DNA of 64,000 nucleotides, taken from NCBI GenBank assembly GCA_050313995.1, contig JBNPMM010000001.1. The stretch is one strand, 5' to 3'. Position 1 is the stretch's first letter. The number at the start of each line of letters is the position of its first letter. The stretch is from JAUMWX01 sp023394215. GTDB lineage: Bacteria; Bacillota; Clostridia; Tissierellales; Peptoniphilaceae. The notes under the pieces are model-generated. The model was not told where the DNA came from. It saw nothing but the letters and a program-made list of their open reading frames with translations, and searched no databases. Position numbers and translations under genes: made by a program. This document shows positions 8,074 through 17,192 of this stretch, one piece after another.

Positions 8074-9411
8074 ATGGAAAACAAAGCTAATAATGAACTG
8101 AAAAGAAAATTAGGCCTTTGGGCTGCCGTAGCTATCTCCATGGGTACTACTATAGGCTCAGGTATATTTTCTTCAATAGGTGAAGTAGCCGGCGCATCCG
8201 GTGCTGCAATTATTACAATTTTAGCCTTTTTAGTCGGTGGTATTATTAATATACCTGCAAACCTTGTATATGCCGAACTTGCTACGGCCTATCCTGAAAA
8301 CGGCGGACAATATGTATATTTTAGAGAAGCCGGTTCAAAACCGCTTGCATTCTGGTGCGGTTGGATAAGCTTTTGGGCAACAGATCCGCCATCAATCTCA
8401 ATCATGGCTCTTGCCATAGTAAACTACATGGCCTACTTTATACCTATGTCAGGTCTTGCCTTAAAACTTGTGGCTGTGGCTCTTGTTTTAATCTTTATGT
8501 TTATGCATATGAGAAGTGTTGAAGGCGGCGGAAAGTTCCAAACCTTCATAACCCTATTCAAGGTAATACCCTTCGTGCTTTTAATAGGTTTCGGTCTTTT
8601 CAACCTAAGAGGGGACTTATATCAAGCTCCGGCTATATCAGGTTCTCAAACCGGTCTTATAGCCCTGTTTGCCGGTATTTCCGCAACCACATGGTCCTTT
8701 GACGGCATGGGAGCCGTATGCTATATGACAGGAGAAATTAAAGATCCTAAGAGAACAATGCCAAGAGCCCTTATAATAACCGTTCTCGGAGTAACAGCCC
8801 TTTATGTCTTGTTAACAACAGTAGTTACAGGCCTAATGCCTATGGATGAATTAGTTGCAAGTGAAGCCCCTATAGCAGCTGCCGCAGCAAAAATTCCTGT
8901 AATAGGAAATATGGCAGGCAAATTAGTTGCAATCATGGCAATAATAGTAATAATAGGCTCCCTATCAAGCTGTATAATGTTCCAACCGAGAATAGAATAT
9001 GCCATGGCCAAAGACGGCTTATGGTTCCCTAAGTTCGGTGAAGTTCATAAAAAATGGGAAACTCCCGCATTTTCAATATTGGTACAATGTGTTTACGCCA
9101 TAATCCTGATATTTGCAACTTCCCTATCAGAACTTTTAGGATACTTTACACTCGTAGCCCTAATGAAAAACCTTCTTACATTCGGTACCATATTTGTACT
9201 TCGCAGAAAACAAGGTTATAATCCTCTTTGGAGGATGCCTGCAGGCTACTTTATGGCCGGTGTTGCAATGCTTGTAACCTGTATACTTATCTGGTCTACA
9301 TTTACATGGGCTCCGACCTACGGTCTAATAGCCGGTGTCCTATCGGTAGTTACAGCAATACCTGCATACATATTCTTCAACAAAAAATATGTATGCAAAA
9401 TCAATAAATAA
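8074..9411 (+). CDS. frlA: Fructoselysine/amino-acid permease FrlA (APC superfamily)
   Basis: A 445-residue APC permease, the same length as E. coli FrlA and similar throughout from memory: RKLGLWAAVAISMGTTIGSG at the first helix, NLVYAELATAYPENGGQYVY near residue 68, WISFWATDPPSISIMALAIV near 96, HMRSVEGGGKFQT near 147, YMTGEIKDPKRTMPRAL near 218, and an RIEYAMAKDGLWF motif near 308. About twelve hydrophobic segments place it in the cytoplasmic membrane, where it should import fructoselysine or related glycated amino acids for FrlD and FrlB. GGAGGAATAATT precedes the ATG. It follows the amidohydrolase in one transcript and is read divergently from the frlB-frlD operon. Confidence 0.87.
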   Translation: MENKANNELKRKLGLWAAVAISMGTTIGSGIFSSIGEVAGASGAAIITILAFLVGGIINIPANLVYAELATAYPENGGQYVYFREAGSKPLAFWCGWISFWATDPPSISIMALAIVNYMAYFIPMSGLALKLVAVALVLIFMFMHMRSVEGGGKFQTFITLFKVIPFVLLIGFGLFNLRGDLYQAPAISGSQTGLIALFAGISATTWSFDGMGAVCYMTGEIKDPKRTMPRALIITVLGVTALYVLLTTVVTGLMPMDELVASEAPIAAAAAKIPVIGNMAGKLVAIMAIIVIIGSLSSCIMFQPRIEYAMAKDGLWFPKFGEVHKKWETPAFSILVQCVYAIILIFATSLSELLGYFTLVALMKNLLTFGTIFVLRRKQGYNPLWRMPAGYFMAGVAMLVTCILIWSTFTWAPTYGLIAGVLSVVTAIPAYIFFNKKYVCKINK

Positions 9412-9425
9412 AACTTTATAAATTT

Positions 9426-9530
9426 AAAAGCCGGAAGCACAAAACGATATTACTTCCAAAATAGACAGTCCGATTAAGATTGGATTAACTATTTGGAGGT
9501 ATCATATCAAAATTCGCCTCCGGCTCTTTT
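9426..9530. terminator. Branched, probably bidirectional terminator after frlA
   Basis: AGCCGGA (9429-9435) pairs with TCCGGCT (9519-9525), flanked by AAAA on the left and CTTTT on the right, so it can terminate on both strands. The enclosed bases form further hairpins: GGAAG/CTTCC (9433-9437, 9453-9457), TCCGAT/ATTGGA (9469-9484), and GGAGG/CCTCC (9495-9499, 9517-9521). The first and last compete with the closing stem, so two alternative folds exist. It covers most of the gap between the convergent frlA and MBL genes. Confidence 0.5.
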
Positions 9531-9574
9531 ATTTTCAAAATATAAAAAACCTAATTTTATTATCTCTTAAAGCA

Positions 9575-10579
9575 TTATTTATTATCCAATAAATAATAAT
9601 ATAAAACTCCTTCTTCCTCTTCTCTTCCAACTTCACCAATGGCATAAAGGTGCTCTAAATGGGCGTGTGCTTCTCCCGCTGCAAACCACTTTTGAGACTT
9701 TGGAAACTCATCCCAATTTCTGCTTGATATATCCCAATGCATCTGCTTTGTAACGCTTCTTACCGTGCTTTTCCCTGATTTTCTCAAGGCTTCTCTTGCC
9801 TCGTCAAGCCTCTTTTTATGATGAAGCCTTATCTCATCAATCCTTGCCCTATGGTCTTCAACCAAGGCCCTATGGGAGGAATAAAGATGTTTAACTTCCA
9901 AACTGTAAGCATATTCCAAACTGTCAAAATATATACCCAAGCTATCCCCATACTCATAGCCCCAAAGAGTAATATTAGGCGTAATTTTCTTCAAAATATG
10001 GTCTCCGCAAAACAAAACCTTTTCAGCCCTGTCATACAAGCCTACCAAACCCGGAGTATGTCCCTTAAAATCCAACACTTCCAAACTATAACCGCCAATT
10101 TTAAACACATCTCCGGGTCTCACTATCCTATAATCAACATGTCCTATAGGCCTATACTTATAACCGGGATGATCTTCAATATCAAGTTCATCCTCATCCA
10201 ACCCTTGCATATGTGCAAGTCTAACAGTATCCATCCACTTTGAATCTTCCTTCTTCAAACTGTTATTAAGAATATCGGCATCAAGCTCACTCGCATAAAC
10301 CTCCATCCCCATATCCGCAAAATATCCTGCCAAACCCGTATGATCAGAATGAAGATGTGTTAAAAATAAAATCGTATTTTCAGGACTAAGTCCAAGTTCT
10401 TTAAAAGCAAAATCAAAAGCATCTTTAGACTCCTGCCTATTAAACCCCGTATCTATAATCATTGACTTTTCGCCGTCTCCACCCTTAATAATATAAATAT
10501 TTATCTCCTTCAAAGGATTATTCGGCAGCGGCAATCCCATTAAATAAATATTTTTTTGCAACTCTTCCAACTTGTACAT
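9575..10579 (-). CDS. MBL-fold metallo-hydrolase
   Basis: A 334-residue metallo-beta-lactamase fold protein. The zinc signature THLHSDHTG lies near residue 83; further ligands are probably the His in GHTPGLVGLY and the FCGDHIL segment near 200. The C-terminal 100 residues form an extra helical domain rich in HHKKRLDEAR-type sequence, as in MBL proteins with a winged-helix tail. The ATG at 10579 has GGAGG eight bases upstream; the upstream in-frame ATG at 10603 does not. No partner gene is adjacent. The substrate is unknown; lactone, thioester or phosphodiester hydrolases share this fold. Confidence 0.8.
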   Translation of the reverse strand: MYKLEELQKNIYLMGLPLPNNPLKEINIYIIKGGDGEKSMIIDTGFNRQESKDAFDFAFKELGLSPENTILFLTHLHSDHTGLAGYFADMGMEVYASELDADILNNSLKKEDSKWMDTVRLAHMQGLDEDELDIEDHPGYKYRPIGHVDYRIVRPGDVFKIGGYSLEVLDFKGHTPGLVGLYDRAEKVLFCGDHILKKITPNITLWGYEYGDSLGIYFDSLEYAYSLEVKHLYSSHRALVEDHRARIDEIRLHHKKRLDEAREALRKSGKSTVRSVTKQMHWDISSRNWDEFPKSQKWFAAGEAHAHLEHLYAIGEVGREEEEGVLYYYLLDNK

Positions 10580-10617
10580 TTCATCCTCCTTGTTAAAGTT
10601 CATCTAAATAAGATTAT

Positions 10618-10685
10618 AACATAATTTCATTTTGCATAGCAAAATTAGTGGCATAGCCACACCTACGCAGTAGGCGAATTATGTT
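10618..10685. repeat. Cloverleaf-like palindromic element
   Basis: An outer stem, AACATAATT (10618-10626) with AATTATGTT (10677-10685), encloses three consecutive perfect hairpins: ATTTTGC-ATA-GCAAAAT (10629-10645), GTGGC-ATA-GCCAC (10648-10660) and CCTAC-GCA-GTAGG (10662-10674). Short loops and near-continuous stems suggest a dispersed palindromic element of the REP/MITE kind, or a structured RNA. No coding potential. Confidence 0.6.
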
Positions 10686-10691
10686 TCAACG

Positions 10692-10767
10692 TTCCTTCAG
10701 ACGTCCGGCAATCTTAAAGATCGACGGCTTATACGGATAATAAGTGCAACTTATATCCATGAAGGAA
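10692..10767. other. Second structured element between the palindromic repeat and the CRISPR array
   Basis: TTCCTTCA (10692-10699) is matched by TGAAGGAA (10760-10767). Inside lie an ATCTT-A-AAGAT hairpin extended by CCG/CGG, and a strong GGAT-ATAAGT-GCA-ACTTAT-ATCC hairpin. It adjoins the degenerate, leader-distal end of the CRISPR array, so it is not expected to be a leader. Role unknown. Confidence 0.4.
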
Positions 10768-10778
10768 GTGCCTTAGTG

Positions 10779-12331
10779 ATCCCCCCCCCGCTCACGCGGG
10801 TAATAGGCAATGGCTCTTGCCTGTGCCGATTCAAAGAGAGGATCACCCCCGCTCACGCGGGTAATAGCCTGCGGTTACTACATCCAAAGAGGGGATGTAG
10901 GGATCACCCCCGCTCACGCGGGTAATAGCTTACGATTTCCGCTTCTGTTGTGGCGAATTTGGGATCACCCCCGCTCACGCGGGTAATAGTTTAGATGCAA
11001 GTGCTGAAAGGAGCATGGCTAGGGATCACCCCCGCTCACGCGGGTAATAGATCTTCATAAAAAGCCCTTAAGTTTCTGCAATGGGATCACCCCCGCTTAC
11101 GCGGGTAATAGGCAAAGTATCAAGAGTGGCTTTCTGAAGATGGAGGATCACCCCCGCTTACGCGGGTAATAGTGCTTTTGATGGATTGGAGCCGGAGGGA
11201 GTTTAGGATCACCCCCGCTTACGCGGGTAATAGTTTAACACACCTCCACCACCACTCCTGTAGCCTGGATCACCCCCGCTTACGCGGGTAATAGCCTGCT
11301 CCTTTCTTTTCATTTACTTGGAGATTAGGATCACCCCCGCTTACGCGGGTAATAGTTTCTATATAGGTTTTCCACTCTTTTTCCAAAAGGATCACCCCCG
11401 CTTACGCGGGTAATAGTCTAATCTGATAACGGAATATATCTTCTTTGGAGGATCACCCCCGCTTACGCGGGTAATAGTTTCAATTAACCTCAATGCATCT
11501 TGATTTTCTAGGATCACCCCCGCTTACGCGGGTAATAGTTCCACTCCATTTATAGTTCATCCTCTTCGTCAGGATCACCCCCGCTTACGCGGGTAATAGA
11601 AATAGACATGAGTTTATTTGGAACAGACCGCAGGATCACCCCCGCTTACGCGGGTAATAGAAAAGTGGCCATATCCTATTGTAAGAAAGACAGGGATCAC
11701 CCCCGCTTACGCGGGTAATAGTGTGAGTGACAATGTTTCCAATTTCTTTAATTAGGATCACCCCCGCTTACGCGGGTAATAGCTAATATATACGGGGATT
11801 AGAAGAGGTGAAATAGGATCACCCCCGCTTACGCGGGTAATAGGGGGCTTTTGTAGCACTTTTAGCATTGGCAGCAGGATCACCCCCGCTTACGCGGGTA
11901 ATAGGGACAAGATATAGGGCCGAGTTTGGCGGCTTTAGGATCACCCCCGCTTACGCGGGTAATAGAAGGTGCCACAAATTCAGGTTCTTTACTTCCAAGG
12001 ATCACCCCCGCTTACGCGGGTAATAGCTTTCAGCATAACGTCAGATAACCATTTTCTTAGGATCACCCCCGCTTACGCGGGTAATAGGCGCAGCTAAGAT
12101 CAATGCAGGCCTAGACGTGAGGATCACCCCCGCTTACGCGGGTAATAGTCTCTCTTACCTTTTGCCATATCTCTTAAGGCAGGATCACCCCCGCTTACGC
12201 GGGTAATAGAAAAGAGTTTAACCTCCTTTCTAATCCGATGTAGGATCACCCCCGCTTACGCGGGTAATAGTTCCAGTCAAAAAAGCTGAATACAACTCAA
12301 GGAGGATCACCCCCGCTTACGCGGGTAATAG
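10779..12331 (-). CRISPR. Type I-E CRISPR array, 26 repeats and 25 spacers
   Basis: Repeats of 28 bases recur exactly every 61 bases from 10840 to 12304 (25 copies, 33-base spacers), preceded by one degenerate copy at 10779-10806. In crRNA sense (minus strand) the repeat has a CCCGC/GCGGG stem with a GTAA loop and ends in GGTGATCC, the handle type seen in Streptococcus thermophilus CRISPR4. The five copies at the left carry GCTCAC (plus strand) where the other 21 carry GCTTAC, and the leftmost is damaged. The left end is therefore the old, leader-distal end, and new spacers enter at the right, next to cas2. Transcription is in the same direction as the cas genes. Confidence 0.97.
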
Positions 12332-12366
12332 ACTAAAAAATCCCCTAAAATTACACCTTCTAAATC
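12332..12366 (-). promoter_or_regulatory. Very short CRISPR leader
   Basis: Only 35 bases separate the first (newest) repeat from the cas2 stop codon. They are AT-rich, with two T-tracts in the transcribed sense. Any IHF-like or promoter element must be inside this stretch or inside the 3' end of cas2. The array may be transcribed by read-through from the cas operon. Confidence 0.5.
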
Positions 12367-13242
12367 CTATAGAGCAACAAATTTTTTAAGTTTTAAAAAT
12401 AAAGTGTAAATTAACTCTACATCTCCCAAAGCTCGATGAGGTACCGATTTATCAATGCCATATTCATTAATAACTGTTTGCAGCTTATAATTTTGTAGCT
12501 TTTTCCGTTCTTTAACAATTCTCATTAAATCAATGGTCTTATTGGATAATTCCTCCATTCCTAATCTTCTCAAAGTATTATTAATGAAGCTGATGTCAAA
12601 ATCCAAACCATAACCTATAATTGGAAGTTCTCCAATAAACACATCTAATTCGGAAAGTATACTTCTAATGTCTTCTCCTTCTTTTTCCAATATCTCATTC
12701 GTTATACCGGTTAATTTAACTATATTTCTTGGAATTTCAGATTCATTATTTATTAAAGCGGAAAACACCTTTATATCATTTTCTACAACCTTAAACGCCC
12801 CGATTTCAATTATATTATTTTCTTCTGCTGACAGCCCATCCGTTTCTATGTCCAAAATTATAAATGACTTACTCTTAGAAAAATTCGACGAATATTTTTT
12901 CCACTTCCTGATTTTAGAAGCCGTGCTAAAACCTCTAAGCTTTAAGTTTTCCTTATTTTCCATAGAATTCGGAAAGAAAACTAAGGGAATCCCATCAAAA
13001 TCAAGCGCAAAGCGTTCTGTATTAAATGTATCAAAATTATAACCAAGCTCATTTCTACAATGATAACTTAGAGTAGCTTCACCCTTACCAATATTTTCCT
13101 TAATTCTAAGCCAAAGTTTTTCTCTTATCCTACTGTTTATATTTGCAACATATACTCCGGTCGCAATTTCTTGCATCCATTTAGATAAATCTCCCCTCAA
13201 TCCGGGCGGAGCATTTTTTAAAGTAATGACAGTAAGAGGCAT
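12367..13242 (-). CDS. cas2: CRISPR adaptation protein Cas2e fused to a DnaQ-like 3'-5' exonuclease
   Basis: 291 residues. Residues 1-95 are a CasE-type Cas2 (MPLTVITLKNAPPGLRGDLSKW, then GVYVANINSRIREKLW), which forms the Cas1-Cas2 integrase core. After a basic linker, residues about 125-291 are a DEDDh exonuclease: ILDIETDGL near 126, GYGLDFDISF near 208 and PHRALGDVE near 268 supply the acidic residues and the His. In S. thermophilus the same fusion is known to trim prespacers before integration. The gene follows cas1 by 2 bases and its 3' end abuts the array. A usual Cas2e is about 95 residues, so the extra length is entirely the exonuclease. Confidence 0.93.
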   Translation of the reverse strand: MPLTVITLKNAPPGLRGDLSKWMQEIATGVYVANINSRIREKLWLRIKENIGKGEATLSYHCRNELGYNFDTFNTERFALDFDGIPLVFFPNSMENKENLKLRGFSTASKIRKWKKYSSNFSKSKSFIILDIETDGLSAEENNIIEIGAFKVVENDIKVFSALINNESEIPRNIVKLTGITNEILEKEGEDIRSILSELDVFIGELPIIGYGLDFDISFINNTLRRLGMEELSNKTIDLMRIVKERKKLQNYKLQTVINEYGIDKSVPHRALGDVELIYTLFLKLKKFVAL

Positions 13243-13244
13243 AG

Positions 13245-14195
<951 letters not shown>

Positions 14196-14825
14196 TTATC
14201 TCGAAATCGTCATTAACCCAAATCCATATGCCTTATGTTTCCCTATTCCTTGCAAAAGAGTAAGCCTAAACCTGTCAACATCCTCTATCCTAAGTCTTCC
14301 AAAATAAACAGATTTGATAAATTTAATATCTGAAAAGTTAGCCTTTTTCAATGTGACTTTTTCCTTTCTTACGATAGATAATTTATCACAATCCAAAGAA
14401 AAACCATGTAAACTTGCCCGATCCAAAATATACTTAGTTTGTGATTCCTTATCATAGCAAGGTTCTATACTTCCCCTCTTAGCACTTCCACGCGACTTGC
14501 TTATAACAGGATTTAAATCTACTCTGAAATAAAATTCATCTCCGTTTTTAAGAGAATCTAAGAATGGATTATAATTTTTAATTAATGCCGTACCCTTTAC
14601 ACCATATTTTTCAAGCATAATCTTATCAGGCTTATTTTGACTTACAAGTATCAAATACTGCCTGCCATCCAGCTCATCAACTCTCCATAATTTCCTGTTT
14701 CTTACGCCCTCCTCTTTTTCAGCAGGGAAACTATCTTCAACCCAACTATGGAAAGCTCCGACGTGTGTAAGATCTTTTATTTTACTGCGATTCATAATGT
14801 CAATTTCTACTCTTGATATATACAT
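14196..14825 (-). CDS. cas6e: CRISPR RNA endonuclease Cas6e (CasE)
   Basis: 209 residues with the I-E Cas6 opening MYISRVEIDIMNR, a likely catalytic His in THVGAFHSWVEDSFP near residues 21-35, and the glycine-rich HKAYGFGLMTI loop at the C terminus. It should cut the repeat at the base of the CCCGC/GCGGG hairpin, leaving the 8-base 5' handle GGUGAUCC on each crRNA. The same hairpin is present in the two degenerate repeats upstream of cas3, so these are plausible substrates as well. The start is one base after the cas5e stop. Confidence 0.93.
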   Translation of the reverse strand: MYISRVEIDIMNRSKIKDLTHVGAFHSWVEDSFPAEKEEGVRNRKLWRVDELDGRQYLILVSQNKPDKIMLEKYGVKGTALIKNYNPFLDSLKNGDEFYFRVDLNPVISKSRGSAKRGSIEPCYDKESQTKYILDRASLHGFSLDCDKLSIVRKEKVTLKKANFSDIKFIKSVYFGRLRIEDVDRFRLTLLQGIGKHKAYGFGLMTISR

Positions 14826-14826
14826 A

Positions 14827-15519
14827 TCACTCCTCCATGAAATTTTCTATTTCAAAGTTAGTTATAGACTCATATCTGAAAGCAAATTTCCTGTCAACTT
14901 GAGAAAAAGACTTAACACAATCTTTCCTTAGGTTACTCGGCTTTAACGGCAACAATTTTGAATCTGCGAATACTTCCAAATTAAACTTCTCAGAAGAAAT
15001 CTTTCTCTTATACCACTCAGCCGCCTGCCAAGCACAAGACTTCAAGCTGTCAGTTACACCCATATCGAAGATTCCAAGCAAAAAGTCTGCAGGTAAAGGA
15101 AGAGCTCTTCTACCCATAAAAGGCTGAAACCACGGATGCTTAAGAGCACGAAAAACCGACTCAATAAAATCCTCATCTTTATGAGAAATAGCCACTATAA
15201 AAACAAAATCTTCAAGATAATATCTATTTGTTACATAAGTTCTCTCTTCTTCTCCATTTTTTTTATACTTCTTCACAGTATGATAATCTCTGCAAAGATT
15301 ACCCGCTTGATCAACCCTAACGGCAAAATCCAATTCATTTAACTTGGAAATTTTCTCATCCTCATCTCTTCTGTAACCAAAACTTGCAGCTATGATACCT
15401 ATTACGGCACTTTTGGACGGATAAAAATCAGTATGCCTTGTTTCGAAATTTGAGCTTGTCCCCCATGATTGAAGTGGCCCTGAAAATTTCAATAAAATAG
15501 TTTTCATATCATCACCCAT
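14827..15519 (-). CDS. cas5e: Cascade subunit Cas5e (CasD)
   Basis: 230 residues with the diagnostic N terminus LLKFSGPLQSWGTSSNFETR followed by YPSKSAVIGIIAASFGYRRD. Cas5e caps the crRNA 5' handle in Cascade and contacts Cas8e. The ATG at 15507 has GGGTGA just upstream and gives MKTILLKFSG, so it is perhaps the true start instead of 15519. It lies between cas7e and cas6e with gaps of 2 and 1 bases. Confidence 0.94.
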   Translation of the reverse strand: MGDDMKTILLKFSGPLQSWGTSSNFETRHTDFYPSKSAVIGIIAASFGYRRDEDEKISKLNELDFAVRVDQAGNLCRDYHTVKKYKKNGEEERTYVTNRYYLEDFVFIVAISHKDEDFIESVFRALKHPWFQPFMGRRALPLPADFLLGIFDMGVTDSLKSCAWQAAEWYKRKISSEKFNLEVFADSKLLPLKPSNLRKDCVKSFSQVDRKFAFRYESITNFEIENFMEE

Positions 15520-15521
15520 CT

Positions 15522-16595
15522 TTAGGATAATATAGTTAATAATTCTTCTGCAAGTTGGTCAAGCAATTCATTTAACGATTCTTTTTCCATTCCTATTTCA
15601 CTTAAACCCTTTATATCTTCAACCGATATATATAAACTTAAAATAGGAGCGTCGACAAATTTTCCCGTATTCTTAAATTCTTGTGCTAATTTCTCAATAG
15701 ATTTTCTTACATAACCTTCAGAAGAATTTACAGGTCTTTCAAACGCATTAACCAAAGTTATAGGACGATCATTTCTTAAATTTACTAATATAAATTGAGG
15801 TAATGTTTGATTTGCAAATGTATTTGATTTACCTGTTGGCAATGAATTTGCAAATGCTTCAACAAACAATTTAATGGCCTTTACAACTTCTTCCTTACTA
15901 CCTACTTGCTTTACAAATTCATGAACGGCAACATTTGCATATCTGTATAAAGTTGATGAGTTAAATTCAATATTACCAAGCATCCCTGCTCCTGTATTTT
16001 CCTCCGGTGACAAATCGTCAATCGCCGTGAAAAAATCAAACTCATTTTGAACTGCATGTGTAGAAATAGCATGGGCTACCTGGCAGGATGCATCCTCGTT
16101 CAAAAGTGCATTATCTGCTGCCATTCTTCCAAATAAAGCAATATCGATAGCCTGATTACTATTCATTATAGCTTCTAAATCTTCCTTACTGTCCACACCG
16201 GCAAGAGCAGCTTTGGCAAGTTCTTCCGCCTGTGTGTGTCCTAAGAAAAATAAAGCCTTAGCCTTGTCATTTTTTAAACCAACTTTTAACTTTTCAAAAA
16301 TTCCCTTGGCCATACTTTTTGCATCTTCCTCAGTCATTGACGGTTCAAGTTTCAATATTTCTTCGGCAACATATTTTACAATATCTAAAGTTCTTTTTCC
16401 TACATTTGCAAGCCTTCCATTTGTATTAAAATACGTTCTAATCGCTCTCTTCCATGATTGAGAACTTACTCTGGCTCTTCTTGCCCCTCCATATTGAGCA
16501 GTCTTAGGACTACCTGTATCGTCTCTATTTATATTTGAAGGCGGAACGGTTTGAATAACATGTAAATCTAAAAATACTCTTTCATTATTTTTCAT
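15522..16595 (-). CDS. cas7e: Cascade backbone subunit Cas7e (CasC/Cse4)
   Basis: 357 residues, typical length. The N terminus FLDLHVIQTVPPSNINRDD followed by GSPKTAQYGGARRARVSSQSWKR is diagnostic. FNSSTLYRYANVAVHEF near residue 218 and FVDAPILSLYISVE near 315 also fit the family. Six copies form the helical backbone on the crRNA and flip out every sixth spacer base. This periodicity matters for the pseudo-spacer match described at 21818-21851. Its start overlaps the cse2 stop by 11 bases. Confidence 0.96.
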   Translation of the reverse strand: MKNNERVFLDLHVIQTVPPSNINRDDTGSPKTAQYGGARRARVSSQSWKRAIRTYFNTNGRLANVGKRTLDIVKYVAEEILKLEPSMTEEDAKSMAKGIFEKLKVGLKNDKAKALFFLGHTQAEELAKAALAGVDSKEDLEAIMNSNQAIDIALFGRMAADNALLNEDASCQVAHAISTHAVQNEFDFFTAIDDLSPEENTGAGMLGNIEFNSSTLYRYANVAVHEFVKQVGSKEEVVKAIKLFVEAFANSLPTGKSNTFANQTLPQFILVNLRNDRPITLVNAFERPVNSSEGYVRKSIEKLAQEFKNTGKFVDAPILSLYISVEDIKGLSEIGMEKESLNELLDQLAEELLTILS

Positions 16596-17181
16596 TTTTT
16601 TCTTCTCCTTTATTTTTAATCCTATAATAATCTCTTGCCCATTTTAACATTATATTTTTCCCATATCCCCTTGATACCAAAAATAAATCTTTAGCAAGCA
16701 AGGCATAATCAATCTTAATACTCTTATCTTTTGCTTTAAGTAATTTTATAAGATGCCTTAAATGATTTTTCAACTCCTCAAAGCTTCCGGACGTTACCAT
16801 TGAATTAAATCTTTTGCTTATTGACTTGGATTCGTCAACAACTTTAATTTGACCTAAAGAGTACCCTATACTCAGTCCTTTTTCTTCTTCAAACATTACG
16901 CTGTTCTCCATGCCTTGCTGATGTATGGCATAAAGCTGCAAACTGCTTAAAACAGCATCTTCCCCATGTGATAACTCTCCCCCGTTTCCCAAAAGTTCTT
17001 CAGGAATCCTCGAAAATATAAGGGCCAATACCTCTATATTTTCCAAGGTCGACTTTGCAATTGAATTCCTAAGATTGGCCAAAATTGCCTTTTTTGAAGA
17101 ATCATCACTCATTTTGCTGATTTTTAATATAATCGACTTAGTTGTCAAAAATACTTTTTCCGATTCATTCTCTCGACTCAT
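16585..17181 (-). CDS. cse2: Cascade small subunit Cse2 (CasB)
   Basis: 198 residues, mostly helical and charged, in the fixed I-E position between cas8e and cas7e. Recognisable features are KKAILANLRNSIAKS near residue 30, an LAILRI-like start (here LEVLALIFSRIPEELLG) near 50, and KSISKRFNSMVTSGSFEEL near 115, matching the RRF-LL-S-R-E pattern of CasB. Two copies bind the displaced DNA strand in Cascade. The 3' end overlaps cas7e by 11 bases. Identification rests on pattern and gene order, since this family is poorly conserved. Confidence 0.85.
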   Translation of the reverse strand: MSRENESEKVFLTTKSIILKISKMSDDSSKKAILANLRNSIAKSTLENIEVLALIFSRIPEELLGNGGELSHGEDAVLSSLQLYAIHQQGMENSVMFEEEKGLSIGYSLGQIKVVDESKSISKRFNSMVTSGSFEELKNHLRHLIKLLKAKDKSIKIDYALLAKDLFLVSRGYGKNIMLKWARDYYRIKNKGEEKNEK

Positions 17182-17192
17182 TTCTACCTCCT

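Noticed and set aside
10618..10685. A tRNA gene
   Set aside because: The cloverleaf-like drawing has no T-loop or D-loop consensus, has three-base loops and no anticodon-like seven-base loop.
10604..10778. CRISPR leader on the left side of the array
   Set aside because: The leftmost repeat is degenerate and carries the old repeat variant, and the crRNA sense is the minus strand, so the leader must be at the right end.
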